A stretch of DNA of 64,000 bases, taken from Opisthocomus hoazin. Its lineage: Eukaryota > Chordata > Aves > Opisthocomiformes > Opisthocomidae. The notes beneath the pieces are model-generated. The model did not search any database. It saw nothing but the letters and a program-made list of their open reading frames with translations, and was not told the DNA's origin. A program made the position numbers and the translations under genes. Shown here piece by piece: positions 11,721 to 25,132 of the stretch; within the stretch, counting starts at the first letter, position 1, and each line of letters opens with the position of its first letter. The stretch lies in NCBI RefSeq assembly GCF_030867145.1, contig NC_134414.1:67896814-67960813 (forward strand), in the 5' to 3' direction.

Positions 11721-14100
11721 AATGGATGTGCAGTTTTCCTCCCGAAAAAGGGAAGCACGTTTTCCTCTGCCTTAAAGACACCCCTCTGAGAGCAAACACC
11801 TATCTGTTTGTTTTTTCCTCTGCAATGGGAAACAAGGTCTGGGCTTTTTGCACAAGAATGTGCAGTCTGGCTTAGAACATTTACCACAGGGTTAAGGCTT
11901 GAAATGCTGAGAAGATGTATGGTTCCATTTTTTTACCAAGGTTGACAAAGGAATTTTTTTTTTAAATATCGATTTTTATATTCCGTTTTCATACACGACC
12001 TCCACATAAAGCACTATTAATAGCAATTAACTTTTTGTATTATTGTGCAGAAAGCAATTACTGCTCTGCTAAAAGTACTTAAAGCACTAGAGAATTCTGA
12101 TCCATTTACAAAATCAATTCTGGTTACCACAAAAGAACTGCTAATAGGCTTTCGGACAGTCTCCTAACTAAGTAAAAAAAAAGGATGGATATGACCAATG
12201 TTCTATTTTAAAGTGTATTATATTAACATTTCATCAGCATTTACAGAAATATGAACCCTCACAACAGTGCTGGACTTACTCAGCTTCAGCAAACGGGGAA
12301 TCGCTCCTCAAATCACTGCTCACTTGCTCACTCTGTCTCATGCACGAGCAAGGAAACACACAGAGGCACATTCTCCTTTTTACTGAGCTTCAGCAGAAAC
12401 ATGCTTTCTACATAGAGTCGAAAAACTGCAAGTGGCTGCAGTGGAGAGTAGCAGCCAATCTGTATAAATGGCTTATTCTTAGGAATTTCTGAAAGAGAAA
12501 ACACTCAGTAGGTGCACTGTAATTAGCTGCTCTTTCTAGTTACCTCTTGACAAATGATGCATGCGGGTCTGGATGAGAGCCCAACTCTTGACCCATGCCA
12601 CCACTACACACTTTAGTACTTCAAGCAGAAACCCCTACTCTCAGCATTCTTTTCATTTTGTTTTTTTTTCCAGAAATGCGGTGCTGGTAATGCACAACAT
12701 GAGAACCAGACATGATTAGCAACGCTGGAATTCTTTCAGAAGTGTTTCGTATAGCTATGTCCTAAATATATCTGCGGAAAGCTTCCTGCCTTCGATTCCT
12801 TCCAAATATGTAGCATGTTTCAGGACTGGGTTAAAGGACAGAACACGGAAATACACACGGCAAACGTTCCCACAGCGCTCAAGGATACGCTCTGGTGACG
12901 TCTGTAAGCTTTTCAAACAGAAGATATTCATGTGATCGTTATTTTAAATCAGTGAGATAATAAGTCTATTGAGAAATGCAACTTTTGCCACAAAAATTAC
13001 CCTTGACAAAACCAAACATTTTTTGGACAGCACTTTACTGCCCCCTTTTGCACTTTAACATCAGAACAGGTTTCAACACCAACATACGTCTGAGAAACAC
13101 TGCGAAGATATGGGGTAAGCAGACAGGGCAACACCTTTACGCACTAGGAGACTATCAGGCACTGCTTTGGGGACATCTTCCACTTGCCTACACTGTAAAC
13201 AACTGAAACATCTAGCTTTCATTGTCCCTAATCTTCCCTGGAAGAGATCAGTAATGGATGGTCTGAACTACTATTTTCCATTTTAATCTGCATGTATATG
13301 GGCAACTGGGAAAGAAGGGGATATTGCTCATTAACACTAGCTGTCTCTCTAGCACAATTTTCTAAAGCAAAGATCATCTGCAACTTGAATTTGGCTTTAT
13401 TCATCAGGAAGAAAAGAATGACAAAGGGCTTTCCAGTCTGAGGCCATTCATGTGTTAGCAATCCCTTAACTGAAAGGATGGGTGTATCCTTCAGAAGAAA
13501 ACTTCACAAACTGGCAGGCCAGAGTATTTTCATGAAAGGTGAAGACGAGAAGCCTAGACATTCAAATACCCTGCAAGCCTACAGGCATAAACCCGTTCTG
13601 CAACTCTGCACTGCAATTACAGTCAGTACGGAATCCACGCATGTCTCTGTGTGTCCACATATATCTACAAAAGGTAATAAATCTATAGTCTAGTGGTCAG
13701 TTATTTGCAAAATACTAATTCACTATGACAGAGCCAGAGGGGGACCTGTCCTGCCCCAATCCTCAGCTTCCATCTGACAAAGTCCATGTGCTGCTGTGTA
13801 CACTTATATTTAAACTAAATCCATTTTCCTCTGTCATCCTACAATTACAATACAAGTCACAATAATATTAAATTTCACTGCCTACAGCATTGCACAATTG
13901 AACCATTACTGTAATGAAAACTGACTCCCTTTGATATTAACACTGGTGTTTTCTCTCATTTGCTAGCCATGAAATACAGGAAGAGACCAATGCTGTTTTA
14001 ATTAAAGAACTGTTGTTCAAAATATGCTACTGGGAATATTAAAGTAGTTCCTTGCTCTCACAGCAGAGATAATCAGGTATTTACATGGTTTTGATTTTTG

Positions 14101-14132
14101 AAAAAAAAAAAAAAAGAAAAAGAAAAAAAAAA
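14101..14132. repeat. A-rich low-complexity tract
   Basis: This is a run of A residues broken by G (15 A, G, 5 A, G, 9 A). It has no sign of an adjoining LINE or target-site duplication, so it is probably simple slippage and not a retroposon tail. Confidence 0.85.
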
Positions 14133-16408
14133 CCTGTGCCATGAATTCAGCGTAACACAAAACCACTGCTCTACTTGACTTGTGCTGACAGAGGCGGGGT
14201 GTGCCAAACCCAAGAAAGATGGCGCTTTGTTGAAAAGATGCAGAGCAGTAGTTAGCATGGAACGGAAAGTCAAACCAAACCATGTGTGCTTCTTACACGA
14301 GTCACTAAAGTCTTTGCTTTTAGAAAGCTAACAGCGAGCAGCTGGCATTTGCCAAGGAACTACTTTTCACAAAGGGCACTACAAGACACAGGAAACAAAC
14401 AATAAAACCAGACTGTTCCATTGCTGTGCCATTCCGTGCTCTTCTCCACCATTGCTATTACAGAAACGAATCCTACATCAGCCCCAACACGAGGATACCA
14501 ACCAAAGTTTGCAGTCTTCCTGCCCTTAACTACAATTTGTTCGCACCTGTACAGTCTTGTTCCAAGACATGCTCCAAGCAAAGTCTATAAAAGAGGGCGG
14601 GAACTGTCTTGTTACTTGATGAGACATTAATAATCGGTGATTATATCTCAAAGTCAAAGAAAAAATTTCAGCTGCTTTGCAGTTGTTAGAAAATATATTA
14701 TTGCATACCATTTGCCTGCATAAGTAAATACTGGAAGCAGAACAAGTTGTTAACTCAGGAAAAGTTATGCCAAATCAATATCAGCATTGCATGACAAACC
14801 AAACCTATTTTGGCAAATCATTGTTATGCAAAGATTTTCAGAATCCAGTTACAGCACTCTTTCACTCCTACACCATATCCTTTTTCTCTTTATATCAAAA
14901 AGACAGTCTTCAGGTGGAAGAAAATGACCGTGAGCAAAAATCCAAACGGGAGATCTACAATCAGTCTGCATCTCACATTAAACCCAAGATTCAGCAGTTT
15001 GCCAAGTGTGGCGATCCTATGTCCTTACATTAAATACAAACTTTTCCAAAGTTTGACTGACTTTCGGCAGCAGGATAAAACCAGGCAGCCACAGCCACCT
15101 CCAAGGCAGTAAGTAGTACTATCTGACCTAACAGGAACCAGCTTTTGGCCCGCTGCAGATCTGAGCCTCTCAAATTAAGCTCTATTGACACTGGAATAGT
15201 TCAAAAACTCCTGGAGAGTTCCAGAAGTGCATTCATATCACTAGATCGAACATCCTTGCCCCGGGTGGAAGGGTCCATCAGAGGGGTTCAGCAGATGGCT
15301 GGCAGGTGACAGCAGGAGCTCCAGTCACTCCATTTTAACTCAGTGACTACTGGGAAGCTACACGAAAATTAAGACTCACTCCAACCGCAGACAGAACCAT
15401 AGCTTCTGACATCATTTTTTGACATTAAAAAAAAATAACAATGAAGCTTCAGAGAGATCTGTATTTGTCCAACCCCCATAACCCTTTTTACTCTGGCCTT
15501 GGTTCAAGACAGCTCATGCTTAAATTCGTCCCGCTTCAGCAAAAATATTCAGCATTCAGCACATGCTCAACACAGAGCTTTTCTGAATAAGGATGGCTTC
15601 CTGAGTCAGGCCCTAGCAGCACAGTGCAGTCTTGCTCACCTTCCTGTCACACACCGATCCACCGAATGGAAAAGACTACAAAGAGCAATAAATTTATGAA
15701 GATTTGTCCCATTTTTCTTCAAAAAGTGCCTGAAAACAGTCTGACAGAAGAAATGACGATTACCACTAAAGATCGTCTCTTTTAAAATATTTATCACGCA
15801 GACCAGTAATCTTGCCAGCCGATGTGACCTTCCCCATTCAGCTCATCTATATAGCCTGGAAATACCTTGGAAAAAGAAACCCCCCCAAAAAACCTAAAGG
15901 TCAAGTGTTGTGCAGTGATGAAGCTAGACTGCTTCTGAACTAAACTGAAATTAATTAAACATGAAGAAAGCAACTGAAGTGTGGACAGTGAATGCTGTGG
16001 GACTGCAAATCCTCAAAAGGAGTCAAGATGCTCCCAACTCCAAATTTACACTTTCATCCAGTCAGGTACAGAAACCAACTGCTGCTCAGGCAGTAGGTAA
16101 GCAGATGGCAAGCACCAGCAAAAACGAAAATGCGAAACGATGCACCATTCGAAGAGTCAGAAGCGCAGTTATGTGTGCTTTCACCAGTGCTCGCTGCATA
16201 GGTTCCTTAAACAAACTGCTTCAAACTTGCAGAACATCAAAAGCCAGATGGGCCTTCCTGAATGAATCCACAGGCACGGAGCCAGGATTCCCGTTTGCTG
16301 CAGAAATAGGCCTGGACTTGATTTGAGTCTTCTCAGATCTGACAGGCTGGAGTCTGGCAGAACTCCCAATCCAAAATAAAATAGCATTCAATTGCGACTG
16401 GGCTTTAA

Positions 16409-16432
16409 CTATAATAATAACAATAATAATAA
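16409..16432. repeat. Imperfect AAT microsatellite
   Basis: About eight AAT-type triplets are interrupted once by AAC. It lies in EFNB2 intron 1 and may be length-variable between individuals. Confidence 0.85.
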
Positions 16433-17806
16433 ATTTTAAATCCCTCTTATTAGCTTCAACATGCACTTCCCTTTACAGTGCATTGTTCACCTTTCCCACT
16501 GCTGTTCTTTGGCTTGGGTACCTAAGTAAATGCACTATTTAAACGAAAGCTAACAAAACAGTAAGAATTAATTTGCAGCATCACAGATTTTTCAGCCTAA
16601 CGTATCATTCCACCGTCTAACCTATCCTCCTGTGTAGGACAAGCCATATAATTTCTCATTTTCATGTTGATGTGTAAAACTTGATTATTCTTTCAAGTGT
16701 ATATAGCTCTGAATTCTACTAAATAAAGTTTTGTAAATCCTATTTCAGCCAACAACCACAAGACATTTACAAAAGAACACTATAGGCAGAAAACCCCATC
16801 TTATAGTTATGTATATGCCATACATCAGGAATGACTCACCCAGCAACGTAATCCCCTACCAGCCTTTATCTTTTCTGGCTTGGAACCTACGTTTAAAACC
16901 AGAAGAAAGCATAGACTATTACATCAAAGTTTAAATCAGCTGCATTATAATTACTATGCTGATACCGCAATAAACACTGGGTGTTGGCTGGCCAGGATTG
17001 CCAAAAAAGATAGAGGTCCTGTTCTTATTCGCTGCCTTTGACAATGTGTATAATCACATCAAAGGAAAGTTCTATGCATCAGAGTTAACAGAAAAGAAGA
17101 AAAAAAACCTCTAGAAGCTCTTTTTTCTGGAGTAAAGTGATATATTTTCTTCATTACAAGAAAATTAAAATTTTGGCTATAATGAAAAAACAATTATAAT
17201 GTAAAGCCCTTGCAAGCTAATGTAATACTCACTGAAATCACTGGAGGTATTTTCATGGAGTTGAAGAGGAGCTAGACAGAAGCCTTGAATATGTTTATCT
17301 ACTTGAAACTAAAAATATAAAATACTACATGACATTTTCAAATATAGGACTTAAAATTATCTATTGCAATTCTGCACTTTAGTCTGCTTGAGGACTTTCG
17401 AAAATCAGGCTAAGATTAATCTAAAAGCACGAAAAAATAACAAATAATTCAAAATGAAACTGAAGACACTTCCAAGTTTAGGGAACTCGTGTGGGTATGC
17501 TTTACAGTTTCAGTTTTGAAGATCTGTCTGTCCTTGAGGGCGGAGGAGCAATGGCAAGACTGGTTTTTGTTCTGCCATTTCGTTTCCACACTTGGCTTTC
17601 AGAAACATACTGAGGGCAATGTGCTTGTTTTCTCAAAGTCTCTCCACTGTTTTTGGGGGGTTTTCCCCCCAGTTAAGGAACAGAAGTGCAAACTGCACAA
17701 ACCCTGTGTTTTAAGTACATCTTCGAGTTAATGTATGTCAGTGAAACTTATTTCAGGAGAGGGGAACCTCCAGAGGATTCCCTATGGGAACAGGGAGACC
17801 TGGCGT

Positions 17807-18125
17807 GTGCTGCCCAGGATGTTCCCCGCAGAATTACCTGCTCCTTCCCATGTGCTGCCCAGGATGCACTCCCTATGGAAGTACTCGATCCTTCCCATGC
17901 GCTGCCAAGGATGCTCCCTATGGAATTACCTGCCGCTTCCCACGTGCTGCCCAGGATGCTCCCTAAGGAATTACCCACTGCTTCCCATGCGCTGCCCAAG
18001 ATGCTCCCTGTGGAATTACCTGCTGCTTCCCACATGCTGCCCAGGATGCGCTCCCTGTGGAATTACCTGCTGCTTCCCATGCGCTGCCCAGGATGCTCCC
18101 TACGGAATTACCGGCTCCTTCCCGT
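17807..18125. repeat. 45-bp minisatellite, seven copies
   Basis: Seven head-to-tail units begin at 17807, 17852, 17899, 17944, 17989, 18034 and 18081, with a decayed partial unit to about 18146. Five units are 45 bp and two (second and sixth) are 47 bp through a 2-base insertion in the GATGC-CTCCC part. Each unit contains GCTGCCCAGGATG, then CTCCCTRTGGAATTACC, then a CTGCTTCCCAT-like segment. Because 45 is a multiple of three, the array stays open in several frames on both strands and yields repetitive ORFs (for example 17686-18198 plus and 17748-18035 minus) that I regard as non-coding by-products. It lies in EFNB2 intron 1. Confidence 0.95.
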
Positions 18126-18240
18126 GCCCTGCCACAGCTACCGGCCCTTATCTGGTGCGTTTCTGAAATGTGACATGACTGGCAGGTTCGAAAGCTAAAT
18201 GTTGGATAATGGTGGGCAAACAAAGGACATCGGTTTTTGC

Positions 18241-18700
18241 ATTATTTCTTTAATTACTTTAACCCTTGTTCGAAGAGAAAGCATAAGGCCAGAGTAATTC
18301 AGCTTCTCTCTTTGTCATTTGCCTGCCATAAATATGCACCAGTCTGCATTTGAAAAGCTGAAGGAGGCCGCAAGCTTGCTGGACATTTATCATGCTCTGT
18401 TCCCTGTTAACAAGCAAATACTTTAGTTGAATGGCCCATTAGCAATCATTGTCAAATGCAGAATGCAAGGTGCTTGGATGTGACCGGCCTGTAAATTAGA
18501 TGAGGGTGCCCCTGCGCTTTGGAGAATTTCAGCGAATGAATTGGATCTTTTGATATAGATTTGTGAAGGTTAAGCTGCAGGAGAGGAAACGTATCTGAGC
18601 ACTTCAGGCCCCGTACGTTCTGCCAATCTGTTCAGCTCCCTATATGCACTTGTTTATTTCTCATTTGTTAAATCACATCAGCACCAGCAGCTTGACAGTT
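18241..18700. promoter_or_regulatory. Putative conserved noncoding element
   Basis: This is a roughly 450-bp stretch of even base composition with no low complexity. It is dense in homeodomain-like cores (TAATT, ATTA, TAAATTAG), a MEF2/TATA-like CATAAATATG, and several E-box or bZIP-like words. The style is that of deeply conserved vertebrate developmental enhancers, and its place in the large intron of a patterning gene fits. I have no alignment, so conservation is an inference from appearance only. It lies just after the minisatellite. Confidence 0.3.
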
Positions 18701-20688
18701 TGGGGTTTGGAGTTCCCTTTTTGGTCAGAATTCCGAAGCTTTCCAGCTTACTATGGGGTGTAGGAGAAGAATGATAAATTCAAGCATGTAATTAACATCA
18801 TTATAAAAAAAAAAAAAAAGGCAAAAAACCCTTTAAAAGTGTCCGAGCCAGCGCCAAACAAACAGCATGAATTCCATTTTGCCGAGCTCATCCCAGCCTC
18901 ATTCCCACTAAAGCAAGACACAAGTGTTATTGTAGGCTTCAGTGTTTTTTCCCCTTATGTCTAGACTCTGCCTAACAAATGCAGAGCGCTTTCTTTACCC
19001 CCTTAGCAGACAAATGAGCAGGCAATAAAGTAAATATTTCTCGTTTGAATCCTCTGATTTGCAATGTAATGCTGACTGTAAGTTGTGGGTGTTTACGGCT
19101 GTCAGCTGGGTAGAAAAGCAAGTCTTAACTATTTAGAAGACTCTTACAAGAGAGAAGGCAAGAAAAAAAAAATCCCAGCAGCTGCACTAGGAGAGGTATT
19201 TTACCACCTTTACAGCTGCTTAAAATAGATGACAAAACAATGGTGAAATTGTCTGCCGGCTGAAACCCAGGGGCTGACAGCAAACTCATCCCAACGATTT
19301 TAAGTTGGGGCGGCACGGGGTGGGGGGGGGGTAGGCAGATGCTTATCTCATTCATTTCCAGATTTCGGCCTGCCTTTCGGAAATAAATACCGCCTAGAGA
19401 CTAAGCCAGATCAATCTGGTTATCTGCAGCTGTATTGGTAAATAGGAATGGATGCTGGCTGGTTTGCGGAGTTTGTGTTCTTTTATATTTTTGGAGGATG
19501 GGAGACACAGGAGGTGCTGAGGCATCACCTGGCCAAGGCACAGACAATGCACCGTGTTTATCTCTGCCGCTCCCACGGAGTGCGAGATGGAGCCCACAGC
19601 CTGAAACACAGCCGACATCAAAAGCGCTCTGTTTTCCTTCCAGATAACCCCGGTCCTACCCATCCCCTCTGCCCTCCGTTCCTTGCCAGCACGCTCCTGC
19701 CCGGAGCCCGGATGGATTGAGGCAACAAACCCCAAGCGCAGCGAATTCTTCAGCAGGGCTGCTGTTAGGGCAGGCACTGGGAAGGAAAGCCTTCCGCACC
19801 CAGCAATCGCAGCCATCTCCAGCTTTCATCGGTCCCCGTCTACGGCAGAAAGCCGTAAATGAAATCTATCTTTACCATATTACGCGCCACCAATGAGCAA
19901 GAACTGAGCAGCTTTTCTTTACCGCTTCAACCATCCCAACCCACAAGTAGGCCCTTTCATACTTTCTAATCCCGGCCCCCAAGTTTTGTGCGGTTCTCAC
20001 ATAATACCTTACAGCCCGGAGCAAGGCCCTTAGTTCCCAACACCCCTTTCAGAGACGTGTCATTTCTAACATCAAGCTAATCTATATGTTGCCATGGCAT
20101 CACCCTTTATCTGCCTTTACATCTTATGAACTGCATGGATTTACCACATTATTTTTACCTGAAAGACAGAAAATGGTGGTTTTATTGCCATACAATCAGA
20201 TTACTGCTGCTAGTTTCTCTATGCCTTTTTACCATACTTCAATCAAAAGGGATCAGTTTCTTTATACTCTGCCCTTGATTTACATTACATCTGTAAAGAC
20301 CTAGTCTGGGTTGTAATCCCCTTATTAACTATGACCAGGGTTGATTTGCCTAAAAATAAAAGCAAATTGTGTCAGACCTTTTCACTTTGTTTTTGATTCG
20401 GAACTACAAAATGGATTACTAAAGAAATCTTCAGAGTTCACACGGCTGGTATAGTACTGAATTTAAAATGAGAATTAAACAAGTTAAACATGGGAGCTGT
20501 GTCAACGGTTTACATTTTCCATCATGGGAGAAAGGCCGAACTACGCTTGTCTTTGTGTTCTCTGGCTTTAAAGAGACAATGAAGCCACAGGAGTTTTTCC
20601 AAGCTCTTCTAACACTGTCCATTTGCCATCCTCCCTTCCTCTGCTTTTCATGCAACTCCCCCCCGTCCCAACCTCCTCTCCCTTCCTT

Positions 20689-20711
20689 CCCCCCCCCCCC
20701 CCCCCCCCCCC
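20689..20711. repeat. Poly-C run (23 C)
   Basis: Twenty-three consecutive C bases follow a pyrimidine-rich CCTT stretch that starts near 20630. The complementary strand carries a 23-base G run that could form a G-quadruplex. Its length is likely to be unreliable in sequencing. Confidence 0.95.
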
Positions 20712-21251
20712 GAGATAAAGAACCCTCCCTCAAGACAACAGTGTTCTGGTTAGAAGTCTACAGTCAGTGGAACTGCATATTTTAATCAAAATATTTCAAG
20801 CAGTTGAACATTCCTATTTAAGTTTCCACAACGCCTCACAAAGAATGAGCTCATAAGCAAATCCATGTAGATGTATGATAAATGACCAGAAAAACAGGTT
20901 TCTTTATGTCAGCAGCCAAGGCAGGCAGACATTAGGCACACATGAATAACATTTTAATCACTATCTTTTTTCTTCTCAGAAGAACACTTTCTTCTCATTT
21001 ACAACAAGCAATTTCAAGTACTGCAGGTTACACGACACACGGAGACCAGATCCTCGGAAAAAAAAAAGGCACCCCAAAAGCAGCCCTGGCTCTGGCTGCT
21101 GCGTGTCACGGCAGTCACCCCAGGTCCTCCGCTGACTCCCCATTACAGGAACTTTGCCCGAATTCGAGACGATCCTGGGCGTCACCCCTAAAGCAATGTG
21201 ATCTCCTTGCAATAAAACAGGGAAGGGAAGAAAAGGAGAGGGGAAAAAAAA

Positions 21252-21264
21252 GGGGGGGGGGGGG
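21252..21264. repeat. Poly-G run (13 G) after an A run
   Basis: Eight A bases are followed directly by thirteen G bases in a purine-only block of about 45 bases (from about 21220). It is a possible G-quadruplex or triplex-forming site on the plus strand, within EFNB2 intron 1. Confidence 0.9.
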
Positions 21265-21479
21265 CACGGAAGGAGGCATTCTTGTGTGTGGGAAGAAGGA
21301 GAACTTAAGTGATTTTAGCTTGACTTTTAGTCACTGCCTTTCTAAAGGCAATTACTTCATTAAACGAAGTGAAATAATGTAGCAGAGCTTACAGATAACA
21401 TGCTTTAAGATAATTACTATAAATAATATAGCAATTATACGCCACGTACAAAAGGCTGGGGAAAATAACCAGCTCAAGA

Positions 21480-22210
21480 AGTTGCCCTTCAGTTTGTTCT
21501 GAAATCATTTTGTTAATTCACTTGTGCTTCAGAGACCTGGCTAGGAATGCCAGAGATATCAAATGGACTGGAAGCCACCACTCACTCAGCTCCCTAGCTC
21601 CCTCCCTCCCTCCTTGTATTAGCATGCCAAGTGTCAACAGCTATGTTTTGGGTACAATTTAGGAGCATGTGTTTAAATCATTTTAACCTTCCACTCCTGT
21701 TTCTTCAGCTTGAAGCTGTAATTGCTGAGGTTAGAAAGCGCGGTCCCACGACACAGGACTCCCAAATAAATTCTTGTCTTGCTGAGAGGCTCCCAAACAT
21801 GTTGTGAGATATCGTTTTAGCAAGCTCTTTGTGCTCCAGCTGGCTCGCCTGTCCTGAGAAACAACGGCTGTCCATTACCTACAGTTTATCATCCTGACAA
21901 AATGTGAGGAATGTGGATGTGAAAGCACTAACAATTCCACCCCTGGTGCTTTCTCCTTTTTTCCCCTCTCTATATTAAAACCGACAAGATTAACCCAAAT
22001 GCAAACTGCGGAGCACAGTTCAAGGGGCTATTCAGTCGGTAGTGAATGTGCATTTGTTTACCTACAAAAATAAGAATTTCAGATACAATGAGAAGCAGAC
22101 TAGTCTATATGCTACTGAATAGACCATTTAACAGGGTCATCAATTGTAGTTTATTTTATCAGTTTCTGACATGTTAGCATTCATTCAGCGGTGGGCTGTG
22201 AAATATCCTA
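21480..22210. promoter_or_regulatory. Putative conserved noncoding stretch
   Basis: This is mixed-composition intronic DNA with many candidate factor cores (AATCATTTTGTTAATTC, TGTCAACAGCT, TTTAAATCATTTTAACC, TATCAGTTTCTGAC) and no repeat signature except a short CCCT run at 21599-21613. It reads like enhancer DNA and not repeat DNA. Conservation was not measured, so the boundaries and the call are tentative. Confidence 0.22.
21599..21613. repeat. Short CCCT microsatellite
   Basis: Three to four CCCT units (CTCCCTCCCTCCCTCC style). They are trivial in size and lie in EFNB2 intron 1. Confidence 0.8.
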
Positions 22211-22979
22211 TATATAACTGGTTATCAGAGGGAGAGAAAAACAGCTACACCATCTGACTTTGTCAGTGTCAGAGGCACCACCGGTGAGGACAACCTTCCA
22301 CGTGTCACCAAGGGGAACCTCTCTGCTCACCGGCCTACAGTGCACAGGGAATAGCCACACTGAAGACATAAGCAATGTGTTTTGTTTTTTTTTTAAATGA
22401 GATTTTTCCACGCTTTGACTAAAAGGTACCCCCTAACAGACATGCTACCCTGTGTGCCAAAGGCGGTGCTGAGCCCGTGTGAGGTGAAAACCGAGGTAAT
22501 CGGTGCTATCTATACACATTGTTTACCTTGGCAGACTCAACACAGGCAGAAAGTCCCCCAGTAAAGAAAGTCAACAGGAGTTAAGTCTACAGAGTAATTT
22601 TTCTGTCTTCAAGATCATGAGATCCAAAGTTCTTCAGAGGAGAAGTCTGTAAAATCTACCAAAACCACCTGCAACAATGACGTTTAACCTCCCAAGCAAC
22701 AGAGTCAGAGGTATAATTATTTTAACGTATGTCACTTAAAACACACCTCTGATTTGATCGCTGCAGTGAGAGCAGATCTCTGAAAAGGCAGAGAGGGGGG
22801 AGCAGGGGAGGGAGCTGTGTCTTCCCACAGCTACGGCAGGCTCTCCCTCCCAGACACCTGCCAGGAATTACAGCCTCTCCACTTCAGTGCAAAGCCAATC
22901 CAGCTCATACATTCACCTTAACCTAAAATTTATTATTTCATACTTTATATTAACCTGACTAACAACTTCTCCCAGCATT

Positions 22980-23520
22980 TAATTGCCTACCTGTTCAGCA
23001 GATTTATGTGTTGAGGCTTTCAACAGAGTGAAACGCACAGCTTCCCTGAATAAATTAACCAGCACCAAAGATAGTTATTACTTTAAACCCAGAAAGGAGC
23101 TTTATTATTATCCTACGCCAAGACCCATTCAGCAGCTTACTTCTTCAGCTGGTGTTCAGCCTGAATCCAGAGCGAGGACAACCTCGTCTAAGGAGAAATT
23201 ATTCCGTATCCTTCAGGCAAACAATTGTGACAAGAATTAGTAAGAAATCCCGCTCGGAGAAGTGGAGCTGTCTCACCGGCAGCAATATCGGTAATGCATT
23301 TGTAATCTTCCTCAAACTACGGGCCTCCAAGAGGCCTATAAATCACTAGCCCCAGCAATTGAAAAGACTAATTTTAATAGCGTACTTCTTCCCTGTGGTG
23401 ATTAAGCCTCAATGAATCACTCAAGAAAACTCAATTACATCAACAGCAGAACCTATTTTTAAGCGCGCGTTTACGTTGAAAAAGTAATTAGGTATTATCA
23501 TTAGATCTGCCTGTAACAGC
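22980..23520. promoter_or_regulatory. Putative conserved noncoding stretch next to the CpG island
   Basis: This is AT-moderate sequence just inside the promoter island. It holds several homeodomain and GFI/SOX-like words (TAAATTAACC, TATAAATCACTAG, GACTAATTTTAATAG, AAGTAATTAGG) and a CAATGAATCACTCAAG stretch. It has no repeats and no convincing coding frame. It is a candidate proximal intronic enhancer of EFNB2. No alignment was available. Confidence 0.22.
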
Positions 23521-25132
23521 GCTCGAGCCCTTTCTTTGGGGGTTAATCAAATAGCTTAGAACCAGCCAAACGGACGGACAACCGGCATGGGCCGGGGGGA
23601 GCGGCACCCCCGGGCGCTGGAAGGCGGGCTGGGTTCGGCTGCTGCCATCGCCCCGGCAGCCACCCAGCCCCGCTCCCGCACTGGAACAGTGACCTCTGTA
23701 GGCACAAACCCGGCGAGCGACGGGGACGAGAAAGCCTTCCTCCTTCCCCTCCCTCCCTGCGGGGCCGAGCTGAGCCCGCCCCCGCCGACACCGCAGCCCC
23801 CCGGGCCGGCAGCCCCCCACCCCCACCCACCCCACCCCCCGGCATTCGAAGGGCACCGGGGAGCCCACCCCGGACCCGGCTCAGGTCGGCCCGGCCGCCC
23901 TGCTCCGGGCTCTCACGCCGTACCCTTCTTGAGCCGAAGAAAAGCTTTTACCTGCGCGGCACCATCCAAGCGCGGAGCCGGAGACTGCAGCTCAACTTTA
24001 TTTTAGCTGGCCTCCCCCCGGCGCCTTATAGAAAATGATCGTTTGTCACGCAACGCGAGGCATAAAAACACCCAGCTGAGCAGTCCACAATGTCCCTGTC
24101 AGTTTCCTTGATGGGTTTGCTTTTTTTTTTTTTCCAAGAAAGGTGAGAAAACTTCCCTGTACACAAATCCTACAGAGGTAACAGCAAACAAGGTCCGCCA
24201 TTGGAAAACGGGGGCAGAATTCTGCCGCGAGTTTCCCCTTCAGTGGGACCAACGGCAGGTAGCGACGGCTGTAACGCAAGACCACTGGGTAAACTCGAGA
24301 TGCCACTCCCAGTTCAAACTTCGAACGCTTCGCCGAACTCCTGGAGATCCTGCCACCTACGCAGAATTCATCCCCGACCCGGGAAATTCGCCGTTCTCCT
24401 GGCCTCATCGCCACCTACCATCTCCTCTCAGGAGTCCCCCGGGAACGAACTCACTGGACTCGGTGGGAAACTCTAAGTTCAGTTAACACAGTGCATATGG
24501 TTTGCTTCTAGATACACATCGTTGAATACATAGCATGAGTTAAAAGAAGTTATTTTAACCCATATCTGGTGTAAAGTTTCCTAAACTCGTTACAGGCTGT
24601 TTCCACCCATCGTGATTCCTGCTGTCTGAAGCAGTGGTTTTAGTCACGGAAGCCCAAGAGATTTCGCAACTGAACGAAGCCAACTTTTACTTTGCAGGTC
24701 AGCAATGAAAGGGGACACAAAGAGAAGCAGAAATAGTTTTTTCTTCACACCCACTTTCCGAAAAGTTCCTCTCCCCATAGCGAAAGCTTCGCACGCTGAA
24801 GCAAAGAAGTTTTTTAAAGGACGTGCTTCTGTTTCCGAGAGCGCGGTTCGGTAGCGCAACCCCGGGGGCGCAGGCGCCTCCCGGCCCGGGCTCGGCTCCG
24901 CAGACCGGCACCGAAGGGCTGCGTGGCGGGGGATGCTTCTCTCCTTGCTCACCGGCACACGTGCCCCGACACCCTCAACCCCACAACCAAGTTTAGCCCC
25001 GTTACAAGCAGATGCGGCTCCGCCGGAGTCACTGGGATGAGTCTGCGTCTGCGGGCGGAGAGGCCGAAGAGCATCGCCCCTCCCCGGCGGCCCGGCCCGG
25101 CGTGGCCCCGCGGGAGCGGACACCGGACATTT

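Noticed and set aside
15961..16326. 121-codon plus-strand ORF
   Set aside because: I see no recognisable family, no splice or promoter context and no sign of a processed pseudogene such as a poly(A) tail with target duplications.
17686..18198. 170-codon ORF (plus) and 95-codon ORF (minus) with 15-residue repeats
   Set aside because: They arise from the 45-bp minisatellite, whose unit length keeps frames open. There is no signal peptide, start context or exon structure to support a gene.
19394..19816. 140-codon minus-strand ORF in EFNB2 intron 1
   Set aside because: There is no recognisable domain, the composition is intron-like, and its length is within chance range for moderately GC-rich sequence.
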